From JAAYPI01 sp036734385 (GTDB taxonomy: Bacteria > Bacteroidota > Bacteroidia > Bacteroidales > Paludibacteraceae), in the NCBI GenBank assembly GCA_036734385.1, contig DAIMYQ010000004.1, forward strand, positions 40,292 to 104,291: a DNA stretch of 64,000 nt, written 5' to 3'. Of the stretch, positions 52,127 through 61,952 are shown piece after piece. The position numbers and the translations under genes were made by a program. Under the pieces are notes generated by a model. The model did no database searches and was not told the origin of the DNA. It saw only the letters and a program-made list of their open reading frames with translations. Position 1 is the first letter of the stretch, and each line of letters begins with the position of its first letter.

Positions 52127-52936
52127 TTAACTTAAAGATTTATTTCTTTTTTCCCTTCTCAAAGCTCTAATAATAAGCCAAATTCCAAATATTACAAACG
52201 GAATACTCAAACATTGTCCCATATTCAATTGCATAGAATTTTCAAATTCTTCTTGATTATTTTTAATAAATTCGAGAAGAAAACGTGCCGTAAAAATACC
52301 TACAAAACCAATACCTGTAAGTAATCCTTCCATTTTCTGTGCGTCTTTTTTCCAGTACAGATACATCATGAAAGCAAATAATGCCAAGTAGGTAATGGAT
52401 TCATAAATTTGTGTCGGGTGCATCGGTTGCGTTTCTCCCGCACGAACAAAGATAAACCCCCAAGGTAAGTTTGTCGCGTGCCCATAAATTTCTGAATTCA
52501 TAAGATTGCCAATGCGAATAAATCCTGCAACCATGGCAGAAGGTACAAACAAGCGGTCTCCTAACCAAAAGAAACTCTTTTTAGACACGAACTTAGAGAA
52601 TAATAATGCGGCAATAATCATGGCAATGGCACCTCCATGACTAGCCAATCCACCTTTCCATATCATCGGAATTTCCCAAAGATTGTTTCGATAGTAATCC
52701 CATCCGTAAAAGAATACATGCCCGAGTCGAGCACCAATAATAACAGCCAACACCATGTAGACAAAGACTTTGTCAGTCCATCCTTCCGGGCATCCTTCTC
52801 TTTTAAACATTTTATCCAAAATGGTTATCCCGATTAGAAATCCGAGGGCATAGATAAGTCCGTACCAACGAACCGTAATAAAACCCAAGGAAAATATTTC
52901 AGGATTCACATTCCAAATGATACTTAATAAATTCAT
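52127..52936 (-). CDS. lgt: Prolipoprotein diacylglyceryl transferase
   Basis: A 269-aa membrane enzyme. RWYGLIYALGFL near the start, GARLGHVFFYG, GGLASHGGAIAM and the Lgt signature GNLMNSEIYG are all present. It transfers diacylglycerol to the Cys of lipoproteins, the first step of lipoprotein maturation, and matches the several predicted lipoproteins in this window. secA lies 19 bases upstream. Confidence 0.95.
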   Translation of the reverse strand: MNLLSIIWNVNPEIFSLGFITVRWYGLIYALGFLIGITILDKMFKREGCPEGWTDKVFVYMVLAVIIGARLGHVFFYGWDYYRNNLWEIPMIWKGGLASHGGAIAMIIAALLFSKFVSKKSFFWLGDRLFVPSAMVAGFIRIGNLMNSEIYGHATNLPWGFIFVRAGETQPMHPTQIYESITYLALFAFMMYLYWKKDAQKMEGLLTGIGFVGIFTARFLLEFIKNNQEEFENSMQLNMGQCLSIPFVIFGIWLIIRALRREKRNKSLS

Positions 52937-52955
52937 AGTGTATTACTGTTTCTTA

Positions 52956-55900
52956 TTAAACTTTTCCACAACAGTTTTTATATTTTTTGCCACTTCCGCA
53001 AAGGCACATATCATTTCTTCCCACTTTCTTTTCTACACGAATAGGTTCTTGATGTTGTTTCTCCCTTGTATCTTGTTCTGCCGCATTCATAATATCGGTC
53101 TTTTGTGTGTGGTACTTGCTATAATCTTGGTGTACTTCTTGTTTGGCTTCTTTTACACTTTCTCCTTCTTTGATAGGAATTTGACCCTTCATAAGAATAC
53201 TTACAGACTTGTAATTAATGCTTTCAATCATTTTTTTGAAAAGTCCAAAAGATTCCAATTTATAAATCAGAAGCGGATCTTTTTGTTCGTAGCTTGCATT
53301 TTGTACAGACTGACGTAATTCATCCAATGCACGCAAGTGTTCTTTCCAAGCTTCATCAATAGTGCTCAACAGGATAGCTTTCTGGAAAGCATTGACTACC
53401 TCTTTTCCTGCCGTATTATAAGCTGTTTTTAAATTGACAGGAATGTTATACATCTTCTTTCCATCAGTAACCGGAATGAGGATGTTCTCGTATAGGTTTC
53501 CTTGCTTTTCATAAACTTCCTTGATGACAGGATTTGCTATCTCAGCCAACCTGTTGGCTCTTCGGCTAAAATTAGCAAAAACGATATCAAATATTTTATC
53601 TGTAAAAATGTTTATTTTTTCACGTTTTAATTCATCAAGTTGTAGTTGAATATCGACTCCAAAAAGTCTCATAATCTCAAGACGCATGCCTTCTTCATCA
53701 AACGGATCAAAATATTGTTCCACTGTGTTGGCTACTGCGTCATAAAGCATATTTACAATGTCTATTCCTACACGTTCTCCCATCAAAGCATGCTTGCGTC
53801 TGGAGTATATGACTTCTCTTTGAGAATTCATAACATCATCATATTCAAGCAATCTTTTACGTATGCCAAAATTATTCTCTTCTACCTTCTTTTGTGCACG
53901 TTCTATAGAGTTGGAGATTTGTTTGTGTTCCATCATTTCTCCTTCTTCCAATCCAAGCCTATCCATGATGCTGGCAATACGGTCAGACCCAAATAATCTC
54001 ATTAAAGAGTCTTCAAAAGAAACATAGAAAACGGAAGAGCCCGGATCTCCTTGACGTCCTGCACGACCACGTAACTGTCTGTCTATACGTCGACTCTCAT
54101 GTCTTTCTGTACCTATAATTGCCAAACCTCCTGCTTCTTTTGATTCTGTGCTAAGCTTGATATCGGTACCACGACCCGCCATATTAGTTGCAATAGTAAC
54201 GGTTCCGCTTCTTCCTGCTTGAGCTACAATATCTGCTTCTTTCTGGTGTAATTTTGCATTTAATACGTTGTGGTCGATTTTCCGCATTTTGAGCATTTTG
54301 CTCAAAAGTTCTGAAATTTCGACTGATGTTGTACCAACCAACACTGGACGTCCTGCCTCTGTTAGTTTTACAATTTCTTCAATAACCGCATTGTATTTGG
54401 CTCGTTTTGTTTTGTATACGCGGTCATTCATGTCATTACGTGCGATAGGACGATTGGTTGGAATTACAACGACATCAAGTTTGTAGATATCCCAAAATTC
54501 TCCTGCTTCTGTTTCGGCTGTACCTGTCATACCTGACAATTTGTGGTACATACGGAAATAATTTTGTAATGTAATGGTCGCAAATGTTTGGGTCGCTGCC
54601 TCTACTTTCACCCTTTCTTTTGCCTCAATAGCCTGGTGTAAGCCGTCAGAATAACGTCTTCCATCCATGATACGTCCTGTTTGTTCGTCCACAATCAATA
54701 CCTTGTTGTTCATTACAACATATTGATCATCTTTTTCAAATAACGTATACGCTTTAAGTAGTTGATTGATGGTGTGTAAACGTTCTGATTTAATCGAGAA
54801 TTCTTGCATCAATATATCTTTCTGAGAATTTTTTTCTTCTTCAGAAAGGTTACTTTTTTCGATTTCAGCCATCTCGGATCCTATGTCGGGAAGGACAAAG
54901 AATTCTTTGTCGTCAGAATCTCCGGTAATTAAATCAATACCTCTATCTGTCAGCTCAATCGTATTATGCTGTTCTTCAATAACAAAGAACAAATCATCCG
55001 TAACTTCATGCATTCTACGGTTATTCTGTTCCATGTAAATAGCTTCTGTTCGTAACATGGAGGCTTTTACTCCCTGTTCACTTAAGAATTTAATGATAGC
55101 TTGTGTTTTTGGCAGTCCCTTAAATGCCCTATACAATAGGAAAGATCCTTTTTCTTGCTCTTTTTGATCATCAGAAGCCATTAAGCGTCGAGCTTCAACA
55201 AAGGTCTTTGTTACCACATTCTTTTGTTCTGCAACAATTTTTTCTACTTTTGGACAATATTGTTCAAATAATTGTTCTTCTCCTTTCGCGATAGGACCTG
55301 ATATAATGAGAGGAGTACGAGCATCATCAATCAATACTGAGTCAACCTCATCAACAATGGAATAATTGTGCTTGCGTTGTACCAAATCTCTTGGAGAAGC
55401 CGCCATATTATCTCTTAAGTAGTCAAATCCGAATTCATTATTTGTACCAAATGTGATATCTGCATTGTAGGCAATTCTCCTTTCTTCGGAGTTTGGACGG
55501 TGTTTGTCGATACAATCTACACTTAAACCGTGGAACATATATAGAGGACCCATCCATTCAGAGTCACGTTTGGAAAGATAATCGTTGACGGTTACTACAT
55601 GCACTCCATTTCCGGTAAGAGCATTCAGGAACACAGGCAATGTAGCGACTAATGTTTTGCCTTCACCTGTTGCCATTTCTGCAATTTTTCCTTTGTGTAA
55701 AACAACACCACCGATGAGTTGGACGTCGTAATGTACCATTTCCCATTTTACGAGATTACCTCCGGCAACCCATTCGTTCTTATAGATTGCATTGTCATTT
55801 TTTATAGAAACAAAATCGTGTGTTAATGCTAACTTTTTATCAAAATCATTCGCTATAACTTCAATCTCCGCGTTTTCTTTGAAACGGCGGGCCGTATCTT

Positions 55901-56243
55901 TTACTATGGCAAAAACTTCGGGAAGAGCATTATCTAAAGCAACCTCTAACTTTTCGGTAATTTCTTTCTCAATTTTATCTATTTCGTTCCAAAACTTTTC
56001 CCGTTCGTTTATTTCGGTTTTCTCAATTTCTGTTCTTATTTCTTCAATCCGATTGTGCTCTTTTTCAACACTTGCCAGAATTTCTGTTCTTATTTCTTGT
56101 AGGCGAAATCGCAGGTCGTTATTGGATAGTTTTTCTATTGAAGGATAAATCTCTTGAATTTTCAGAATATATGGCATAATTTCTTTCAAATCGCGTTGCG
56201 ATTTGGTGCCAAAGAGCTTACTCAAAATAGCATTAAAGTTCAT
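52956..56243 (-). CDS. secA: Preprotein translocase ATPase SecA
   Basis: A 1095-aa ATPase. Walker A is GEGKTLVATLPVFL; DYLRDNMAA, IVDEVDSVLIDDART and IIGTERHESRRIDRQLRGRA follow. The long form, about 200 aa beyond E. coli SecA, is typical for Bacteroidota. The C-terminal zinc motif CLCGSGKKYKNCC is intact. It drives Sec-dependent export. A TATATTTG element lies about 50 bases upstream. Confidence 0.97.
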   Translation of the reverse strand: MNFNAILSKLFGTKSQRDLKEIMPYILKIQEIYPSIEKLSNNDLRFRLQEIRTEILASVEKEHNRIEEIRTEIEKTEINEREKFWNEIDKIEKEITEKLEVALDNALPEVFAIVKDTARRFKENAEIEVIANDFDKKLALTHDFVSIKNDNAIYKNEWVAGGNLVKWEMVHYDVQLIGGVVLHKGKIAEMATGEGKTLVATLPVFLNALTGNGVHVVTVNDYLSKRDSEWMGPLYMFHGLSVDCIDKHRPNSEERRIAYNADITFGTNNEFGFDYLRDNMAASPRDLVQRKHNYSIVDEVDSVLIDDARTPLIISGPIAKGEEQLFEQYCPKVEKIVAEQKNVVTKTFVEARRLMASDDQKEQEKGSFLLYRAFKGLPKTQAIIKFLSEQGVKASMLRTEAIYMEQNNRRMHEVTDDLFFVIEEQHNTIELTDRGIDLITGDSDDKEFFVLPDIGSEMAEIEKSNLSEEEKNSQKDILMQEFSIKSERLHTINQLLKAYTLFEKDDQYVVMNNKVLIVDEQTGRIMDGRRYSDGLHQAIEAKERVKVEAATQTFATITLQNYFRMYHKLSGMTGTAETEAGEFWDIYKLDVVVIPTNRPIARNDMNDRVYKTKRAKYNAVIEEIVKLTEAGRPVLVGTTSVEISELLSKMLKMRKIDHNVLNAKLHQKEADIVAQAGRSGTVTIATNMAGRGTDIKLSTESKEAGGLAIIGTERHESRRIDRQLRGRAGRQGDPGSSVFYVSFEDSLMRLFGSDRIASIMDRLGLEEGEMMEHKQISNSIERAQKKVEENNFGIRKRLLEYDDVMNSQREVIYSRRKHALMGERVGIDIVNMLYDAVANTVEQYFDPFDEEGMRLEIMRLFGVDIQLQLDELKREKINIFTDKIFDIVFANFSRRANRLAEIANPVIKEVYEKQGNLYENILIPVTDGKKMYNIPVNLKTAYNTAGKEVVNAFQKAILLSTIDEAWKEHLRALDELRQSVQNASYEQKDPLLIYKLESFGLFKKMIESINYKSVSILMKGQIPIKEGESVKEAKQEVHQDYSKYHTQKTDIMNAAEQDTREKQHQEPIRVEKKVGRNDMCLCGSGKKYKNCCGKV

Positions 56244-56290
56244 TTGTATATATATTTATGAGGAAATACAGTCGCTTTTTAAGCGAGGTG

Positions 56291-56298
56291 CAAATATA
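56291..56298 (-). promoter_or_regulatory. Possible -7 element for secA
   Basis: TATATTTG on the minus strand, about 48 bases before the secA ATG. A small stem CGCTT-TTT-AAGCG lies at the expected start point. Confidence 0.5.
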
Positions 56299-56363
56299 GT
56301 AATATTAATTTGCTAATAGGAAACTGTTTAAGAATAATTATATTTCCTCGATTAGAAGATTTT

Positions 56364-57302
56364 TTAAGAACAACGGATTTTTTTACCCACAGAGAGGGGG
56401 GCATTCGTTCTTAAACCGTTTAAGCGACAAAGTTTTTTTATAGCGATTCCTTTTTTCTTGGCTATGCCAGATAAGGTATCTCCTCTTTTTACTGTATAAT
56501 ATCCGCCACCATTACTACCACTGTTCCTACTGTTTCTAGCTACGATATCATTTTTGTATTTGAATGTTTTGGCACAAACAAGGTATTCAGGTACTCTGAC
56601 TCTTTCACTTTGAAAATCAATCACATCTTCCGGATTAATCGGATTTCCCAAATAGCGTACCTCAAAATGGAGGTGGGGTCCTGTACTATGACCTGTACTG
56701 CCTCCTAACCCAATTGGATCGCCAGCTTTTACTTTCTGTTCCGTATCCACCAATAGTTTTGACAGATGACCATATACTGTTTCGAATCCATTGTTGTGAC
56801 GGATAAGAACATAATTTCCATATCCTACTCCTACTTTTGAGATACGCACCATGCCATCAAAAGCAGCACGTACTGTGTCTCCTGTTTCAAGTTTTAAGTC
56901 GGTGCCGTAATGGTAACGATAATGACGAGGTCCAAAATGCGAAGTGATGTATCCGGGTTTTGCTAGTGGATGATGGTATGAGCTCACATTTACGAAAACA
57001 GAATCTTTTGTGTTTTGTAAATTTTGATTATAAGGATTCACAACTGTATTGCTCCAAACGTTATATGGTCCATCAAAAGTCGATCCTTCATAGTTTCCAA
57101 AATCTTCAGACTCACCAAAATCTTCTTCCGTCAAGGCGTTTACAATGAGTTGATTTTTAGCCTCTGGTTTCGGCTCTTCCAAAGAAAAAATATTATCAAA
57201 TGATTTTACGGCATATGCTGTGGATTGGAACAAAAAAACGAACACGAAGCAAAAAGTCGTTTTTGTTAATAGGGTTAGTATGTTTGACTTTTTACGCTTC
57301 AT
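56364..57302 (-). CDS. Secreted M23 peptidase with LysM domain
   Basis: A 312-aa exported protein. Signal peptide at about residues 12-32, then the M23 domain with SHFGPRHYRYHYGTDLKL (His and Asp zinc ligands) and GPHLHFEVRYLG (HxH), and a C-terminal LysM domain (YYTVKRGDTLSGIAKKKG). It probably cuts peptidoglycan or activates amidases. Two ATGs (57311, 57302) are possible; I took the second for a more usual signal peptide. It overlaps ndk by 11 bases. Confidence 0.9.
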   Translation of the reverse strand: MKRKKSNILTLLTKTTFCFVFVFLFQSTAYAVKSFDNIFSLEEPKPEAKNQLIVNALTEEDFGESEDFGNYEGSTFDGPYNVWSNTVVNPYNQNLQNTKDSVFVNVSSYHHPLAKPGYITSHFGPRHYRYHYGTDLKLETGDTVRAAFDGMVRISKVGVGYGNYVLIRHNNGFETVYGHLSKLLVDTEQKVKAGDPIGLGGSTGHSTGPHLHFEVRYLGNPINPEDVIDFQSERVRVPEYLVCAKTFKYKNDIVARNSRNSGSNGGGYYTVKRGDTLSGIAKKKGIAIKKLCRLNGLRTNAPLSVGKKIRCS

Positions 57303-57753
57303 CGTTTGCATATAGAAAATTTAAAATAGGGGTTTTGTATTCAAATAGTTCCTCTTCTCTGAAAAATCTTTTAACTTCTACTATTCCATTTTCTACAGAA
57401 TCCGAAGCATGTATAATGTTTTCTTGTGTACTTACACTAAAATCTCCGCGAATGGTGCCTTGAGCAGCATTGCGTCCATTGGTTACGCCTGCCATATTGC
57501 GAACAACTTGAACGGCATCAACGCCCTCCCAACAACAAACAATTACTGGAGCAATTTTCATGGAATCCTTAACTCTCTGGAAGAAAGATTTTTGAGATAA
57601 ATGAGCGTAGTGTTCGTTTAGGATTTCATCCGAAAGTTGTATCATTTTCATGCCAACAAGATGTAAACCTTTTCTCTCAAAACGAGTTATAACTTCGCCA
57701 ATTAAGCCGCGAATAACGGTGGAAGGTTTAAGTATAACAAGTGTTCTCTCCAT
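57292..57753 (-). CDS. ndk: Nucleoside diphosphate kinase
   Basis: A 153-aa kinase. TLVILKPSTVIRGLIGEV starts the fold (usual form is LVKPDAV, here Ser-Thr replace Asp-Ala), GMKMIQL, VIVCCWEGVDAVQVVRNM and the active-site NIIHASDSVENG with its His are in place. It balances nucleoside triphosphates. Its stop overlaps the peptidase start, so the two are coupled. Confidence 0.94.
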   Translation of the reverse strand: MERTLVILKPSTVIRGLIGEVITRFERKGLHLVGMKMIQLSDEILNEHYAHLSQKSFFQRVKDSMKIAPVIVCCWEGVDAVQVVRNMAGVTNGRNAAQGTIRGDFSVSTQENIIHASDSVENGIVEVKRFFREEELFEYKTPILNFLYANDEA

Positions 57754-57842
57754 AGATTTTTGAGCTTTAGGTTCACAAAATAAGGTTTTTTTATTTAGAA
57801 AAACAAAATTTTTCTAGAAATAGAATGTTAATTTTTTGTAAT

Positions 57843-59930
57843 TTAGCTAATAACACTCCAATTTGCTGTCTCTTTTCTCCTGTGTTCCAGCTGTTTTTCC
57901 AACAATTTGTTTTCGGGTGAAATGAGCATAGAATCTTTTGTTAAAATTTCCGAAGCAGCATTTCTGGCTAATTGTAATAAAGCTCCATCTTTTGCCAAAT
58001 TGGCTATACGTAGTTGAAAAGGTAAACCACTTTGTTGTGTCCCGTCCAAATCGCCTGGTCCACGAAGCTGTAAATCGGCTTCGGCTATTTCAAAACCATC
58101 GTTAGTACGAGTCATTATTTCCAATCTTTTGCGGGTCTCGTTAGAGATTTGGTAGGAAGTTACTAAAAGGCAATATGATTGGTCTGCACCTCTGCCTACT
58201 CTGCCTCGCAATTGGTGCAACTGTGAAAGTCCAAAACGTTCGGCATTTTCTATTACCATAACTGAGGCGTTTGGAACATTTACTCCAACTTCAATAACAG
58301 TTGTTGCCACCATTATTTGTGTTTCATTGGTAATAAAAAGTTGCATTGCCGTTTCTTTTTCATGGGGCTTCATTTTCCCGTGTACCATGCTTATTTTATA
58401 TTCGGGGAAAGTGGTTTTAAAATATTCAAATCCGGCTTTTAAATTTTTCAAATCTGATTTTTCTGATTCTTCGATAAGTGGATACACGATATATACTTGT
58501 CGACCGAGAAAAATTTGTTTTCGTAGAAATTGATTAAGAGCTTCCCGTCGCGTATTTTCAAAAATATGGTTGGTTTGAACAGGCTTTCTTCCAGGAGGAA
58601 GTTCATCTATAACAGACACGTCCAAATCGCCATAAACAGTCATAGCCAAGGTACGTGGAATAGGGGTTGCCGTCATAACAAGAACATGCGGAGGTTGGGT
58701 GTTTTTCCCCCATAGTCGTGCCCGTTGTGCTACGCCAAAACGATGTTGTTCGTCGATAATTACGATTCCCAAATTTTTGAATGTTACGTTATCTTCTATT
58801 ACAGCATGAGTGCCGACTAATATATTGAGTTCTCCATTCATCAGTTTAGTATGAATTTCTTCACGTTCTTTCTTTTTGGTAGAACCTGTCAACAATTGAA
58901 CTTCTAAATTTAACTTTTTCAGATATTCGTGGATCATTTCAAAATGTTGGGTGGCAAGAATCTCGGTGGGAGCCATTAAGCAGGCTTGATATCCGTTATC
59001 TATTGCCATTAACATAGTCATGAGTGCTACGATGGTTTTGCCACTACCGACATCCCCTTGTAAAAGGCGGTTCATTTGAACATTTCCTTTTAAATCGGCA
59101 CGTATTTCTTTTAACACTTTTTTTTGGGCAGAAGTAAGTTCGAAAGGCAAGCAGTTGTGGTAGAAAGAATTGAAATATTTACCGATGATGGGGAATCTAT
59201 ATCCTTTATATTTTGCTTTTAGTCCATTTGCTTGATGTAAAATACTGAGTTGAATGTAAAACAATTCCTCGAATTTTAAACGCATTTGTGCTTGTTCGAG
59301 TATTTGCATATTTTGGGGGAAATGAACATTGATGAGTGATGTATACAAATCGAGAAGATTGTATTGTTTTATCAAGTGGTTTGGCAAGGTTTCCGGAATG
59401 GAAGCGTCTATTGATTGTAATGCAGTAAAAATAAGTTTTTGTATTGCTTTTGAATTTAGATATTTGCTTTTCATTTTTTCCGTTGTATTATACAACGGTT
59501 GGAAACCTGTTTTTTCTCCTTCTTTAAAGACTTCTATGTCAGGATGAACCATATTGTATACCCCATTGAAAGAGCTTGGCTTGCCAAATACGGTATAGGT
59601 TGTATTCAGCTTATAGGCATCTCGAATGTATTTCAATCCTCGGAAAAAAATTAAATCAATGAAGTTTTTCCCATCGCTAAATTTGGCAATTAAGCGTTGG
59701 TTTCTTCCTTCTCCCAATAATTGAAAACTAACTATCTGTCCTTTTAATTGGATGTATGAGAGTGAACTTTCTATTTCATGAATGTAATAGTAGCGACTTC
59801 TGTCCACATATTTGTATGGAAAATAATATAATAGATCCTCTAAAGATTGAATTTGAAGTTCTTTCTTTAAAATTTCTGCCCGTTTCGGACCCATTCCGGG
59901 AAGGTACATTATGTCTGTGGAGAGTTCCAA
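57843..59930 (-). CDS. recG: ATP-dependent DNA helicase RecG
   Basis: A 695-aa helicase. N-terminal wedge domain (ending about residue 240), Walker A GDVGSGKTIVAL, Walker B IIDEQHRFGVAQR, TATPIPRTLAMT and C-terminal RLRG-type motif HQLRGRVGRGADQSYC. It rescues stalled replication forks by fork regression. Full length. Confidence 0.95.
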   Translation of the reverse strand: MELSTDIMYLPGMGPKRAEILKKELQIQSLEDLLYYFPYKYVDRSRYYYIHEIESSLSYIQLKGQIVSFQLLGEGRNQRLIAKFSDGKNFIDLIFFRGLKYIRDAYKLNTTYTVFGKPSSFNGVYNMVHPDIEVFKEGEKTGFQPLYNTTEKMKSKYLNSKAIQKLIFTALQSIDASIPETLPNHLIKQYNLLDLYTSLINVHFPQNMQILEQAQMRLKFEELFYIQLSILHQANGLKAKYKGYRFPIIGKYFNSFYHNCLPFELTSAQKKVLKEIRADLKGNVQMNRLLQGDVGSGKTIVALMTMLMAIDNGYQACLMAPTEILATQHFEMIHEYLKKLNLEVQLLTGSTKKKEREEIHTKLMNGELNILVGTHAVIEDNVTFKNLGIVIIDEQHRFGVAQRARLWGKNTQPPHVLVMTATPIPRTLAMTVYGDLDVSVIDELPPGRKPVQTNHIFENTRREALNQFLRKQIFLGRQVYIVYPLIEESEKSDLKNLKAGFEYFKTTFPEYKISMVHGKMKPHEKETAMQLFITNETQIMVATTVIEVGVNVPNASVMVIENAERFGLSQLHQLRGRVGRGADQSYCLLVTSYQISNETRKRLEIMTRTNDGFEIAEADLQLRGPGDLDGTQQSGLPFQLRIANLAKDGALLQLARNAASEILTKDSMLISPENKLLEKQLEHRRKETANWSVIS

Positions 59931-60047
59931 ATTTTATATGATGGTGTAGTTACTTATTCACAAATATATCACATAAAATTCATTTTAGAAAAAACGAACG
60001 CAAAAACTTCCATCTGTTCGAGTATCGACATCAGAAATTTGGACATG

Positions 60048-60728
60048 TTAGCACAAGCTTTTGCAAATAGATTCAGCTACAAGTAAATCGAAAGGAGTGG
60101 TAATTTTAATGTTTTCTCTGTTGCCTTCTACTAATTGAATTTTTTCTCCAATAGCTTCAATAACGCTTGCATCATCTGTGAAATTGTGGGAGAACGGCTG
60201 TTCGTATGCTTTTTTTAATATAGAAGCATCAAAAACTTGAGGAGTTTGTACTAATTTGTATTGAGATCGAATGACTGATAAATTATTACCTTTTTCGTCT
60301 GTTTTTCGCAAAGAATCTACCGGATCAATAACAGGAACTGCATTGCCAAATTTGTCAGCAGTGTTGAAAGTGTTTTGTATGGTTGCTTTGCTTGGAAAAG
60401 GACGCACGCCATCGTGAACAGCCACCAATGCATTGTTGGGAACTTCTTTCAAGCCGTTTTTTACAGAAAAGAAACGTTCTTTGCCTCCTTCAACTAATTT
60501 GCATGCAATCCTGAATTGGTGTTTGGAACAAAGTTCTATCCAAAGACTTAATTCCGATTTTGGCAGCACCAACACAATTTTTATTTGATTATCAAAAGAA
60601 AAAAAAGCTTCTACACTCCTCATAATTAGAGGTCTCCCTCCAACTTCAAGAAATTGTTTCGGAATATTATTTTGCATCCTCTTTCCTTTTCCTCCGGCTA
60701 CAATAATTACATATCTTTCCTTTTTCAT
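60048..60728 (-). CDS. ispD: 2-C-methyl-D-erythritol 4-phosphate cytidylyltransferase
   Basis: A 226-aa enzyme of the MEP isoprenoid pathway. IIVAGGKGKRMQNNIPKQFL is the CTP-binding start; VAVHDGVRPFPSKA and the late TDDASVIEAIGEKIQLVEG are standard. The ATG at 60728 gives the usual short N-terminus (MKKERYVIIVAGG); 60737 is possible. It is divergent from the SPOR gene across a perfect palindrome. Confidence 0.92.
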   Translation of the reverse strand: MKKERYVIIVAGGKGKRMQNNIPKQFLEVGGRPLIMRSVEAFFSFDNQIKIVLVLPKSELSLWIELCSKHQFRIACKLVEGGKERFFSVKNGLKEVPNNALVAVHDGVRPFPSKATIQNTFNTADKFGNAVPVIDPVDSLRKTDEKGNNLSVIRSQYKLVQTPQVFDASILKKAYEQPFSHNFTDDASVIEAIGEKIQLVEGNRENIKITTPFDLLVAESICKSLC

Positions 60729-60750
60729 TAGATTCATTTCAATTGACAGG

Positions 60751-60791
60751 TATTCTTTTCTACAAAAATACTATTTTTGTAGAAAAGAATA
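60751..60791. promoter_or_regulatory. Perfect 41-base palindrome with divergent -7 elements
   Basis: A 20-base arm (60751-60770) and its exact complement (60772-60791) flank one central base. Each arm contains TATTTTTG reading outward: 60770-60763 on the minus strand toward ispD, 60772-60779 on the plus strand toward the SPOR gene. It looks like a symmetric bidirectional promoter or operator between divergent genes; no -33 TTG at usual distance was found for either side. Confidence 0.65.
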
Positions 60792-60820
60792 GAAATAAAA
60801 AGGATTTCTTATTTTTTTGA

Positions 60821-60828
60821 TACATTTG
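60821..60828 (+). promoter_or_regulatory. Second possible -7 element for the SPOR-folE pair
   Basis: TACATTTG matches TAnnTTTG, 28 bases before the SPOR ATG. It is a better-placed alternative to the palindrome element. Confidence 0.45.
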
Positions 60829-60855
60829 CATTGTTTACTTAAATAGAGGTGTTGT

Positions 60856-61320
60856 ATGAAAAGATTTGCTATTTTGATTTTGTGTATACTTTCAGTTGGC
60901 ATGAATTATGCCCAAACTTTGTTGCAAACTATGACAACGTCTGATAGTCCTAATGTTGGCAAGGTGACATTTAATCAAGACCCTCGTTTTGAGGCAATTA
61001 TCAACGAAAATAAAACGGAAGCTGCTACAAGAACAGAATGTGTTGTTTTGAGCGGATTTAGGGTGCAGATTTATTCCGGAAATCATCCTCAAAAATCAAA
61101 AGATGCTGCCTTTCAACTGGAGAAAAATATTAAAGAAAGTTATCCTCAATACCGTCCTTACGTTTCTTTTGTTGCACCTTTCTGGAAAGTTCGTGTAGGC
61201 GATTTTTCTACCTATTATGAAGCTTTTTTATTCAGTAAAAAACTGAAAACCATCTTTCCTGACCTTGAAAGTGAAATTTATGTGGTAAAGGATCCTGCGG
61301 TAAAAATACTATATTTCTGA
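60856..61320 (+). CDS. Secreted SPOR-domain protein
   Basis: A 154-aa exported protein with signal peptide (MKRFAILILCILSVGMNYA) and a C-terminal SPOR-like domain: FRVQIYSGNHPQKSKDAA, then YVSFVAPFWKVRVGDFSTYY. SPOR domains bind denuded glycan strands at division sites. It has no other domain. folE starts three bases after its stop. Confidence 0.8.
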   Translation: MKRFAILILCILSVGMNYAQTLLQTMTTSDSPNVGKVTFNQDPRFEAIINENKTEAATRTECVVLSGFRVQIYSGNHPQKSKDAAFQLEKNIKESYPQYRPYVSFVAPFWKVRVGDFSTYYEAFLFSKKLKTIFPDLESEIYVVKDPAVKILYF

Positions 61321-61323
61321 TAA

Positions 61324-61905
61324 ATGGAAGAAGAAAAAAGTGCAGATTTTATTACAAGCGAATTAGCGAAGCATTACAAAGCTATTATTGAATTGATTGG
61401 AGAAGATTGTCAGCGTGAGGGTTTGGTAAAAACGCCTCTTCGTATGGCGAAAAGTATTCAGTTTTTGATGCAAGGGTATGAACAAGATCCTGAAAAAATC
61501 ATTAAAGAAGCTATGTTTACGGAGAACTATCGTCAAATGGTGATAGTGAAAGATATTGATTTCTATTCTATGTGTGAGCACCACATGCTCCCTTTTTTCG
61601 GACAAGCACATATTGCTTACATTCCTAACAAAAAAATAACAGGCTTGAGTAAGATAGCACGTGTTGTGGATGTATATGCTCGTCGTATGCAAGTCCAAGA
61701 AAGACTTACAACACAAATCAAAGACTGTATTCAAAACACGTTAAATCCTCTTGGAGTTATGGTGGTAATAGAAGCACAGCATATGTGTATGCAAATGAGA
61801 GGTGTGGAAAAAAGACATTCCATAACAACCACTTCCGATTTTACCGGAGTTTTTGAACAGGCTAAAACTCGCGAAGAATTTATCAGTTTGATAACGAGAA
61901 AATAA
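61324..61905 (+). CDS. folE: GTP cyclohydrolase I
   Basis: A 193-aa enzyme of the T-fold. The zinc site is in YSMCEHHMLPFFG (Cys, two His), with the third ligand in HMCMQMRGVEK. GLSKIARVVDVYARRMQVQE is highly conserved. It makes dihydroneopterin triphosphate from GTP, the first step of folate synthesis. It ends at a bidirectional terminator. Confidence 0.96.
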   Translation: MEEEKSADFITSELAKHYKAIIELIGEDCQREGLVKTPLRMAKSIQFLMQGYEQDPEKIIKEAMFTENYRQMVIVKDIDFYSMCEHHMLPFFGQAHIAYIPNKKITGLSKIARVVDVYARRMQVQERLTTQIKDCIQNTLNPLGVMVVIEAQHMCMQMRGVEKRHSITTTSDFTGVFEQAKTREEFISLITRK

Positions 61906-61920
61906 CTATAAATTGGCATA

Positions 61921-61951
61921 AAAAAAAGGGACTTGAAAAAGTCCCTTTTTT
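61921..61951. terminator. Bidirectional terminator between folE and lptB
   Basis: GGGACT (61928-61933) pairs with AGTCCC (61940-61945), extended by flanking A7 and T6 runs. It serves both convergent genes. Confidence 0.88.
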
Positions 61952-61952
61952 G

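Noticed and set aside
57796..57816. Stem-loop TAGAAAAA/TTTTTCTA after recG
   Set aside because: It is almost pure A/T, with no T-run after it on the recG strand; too weak to call a terminator.
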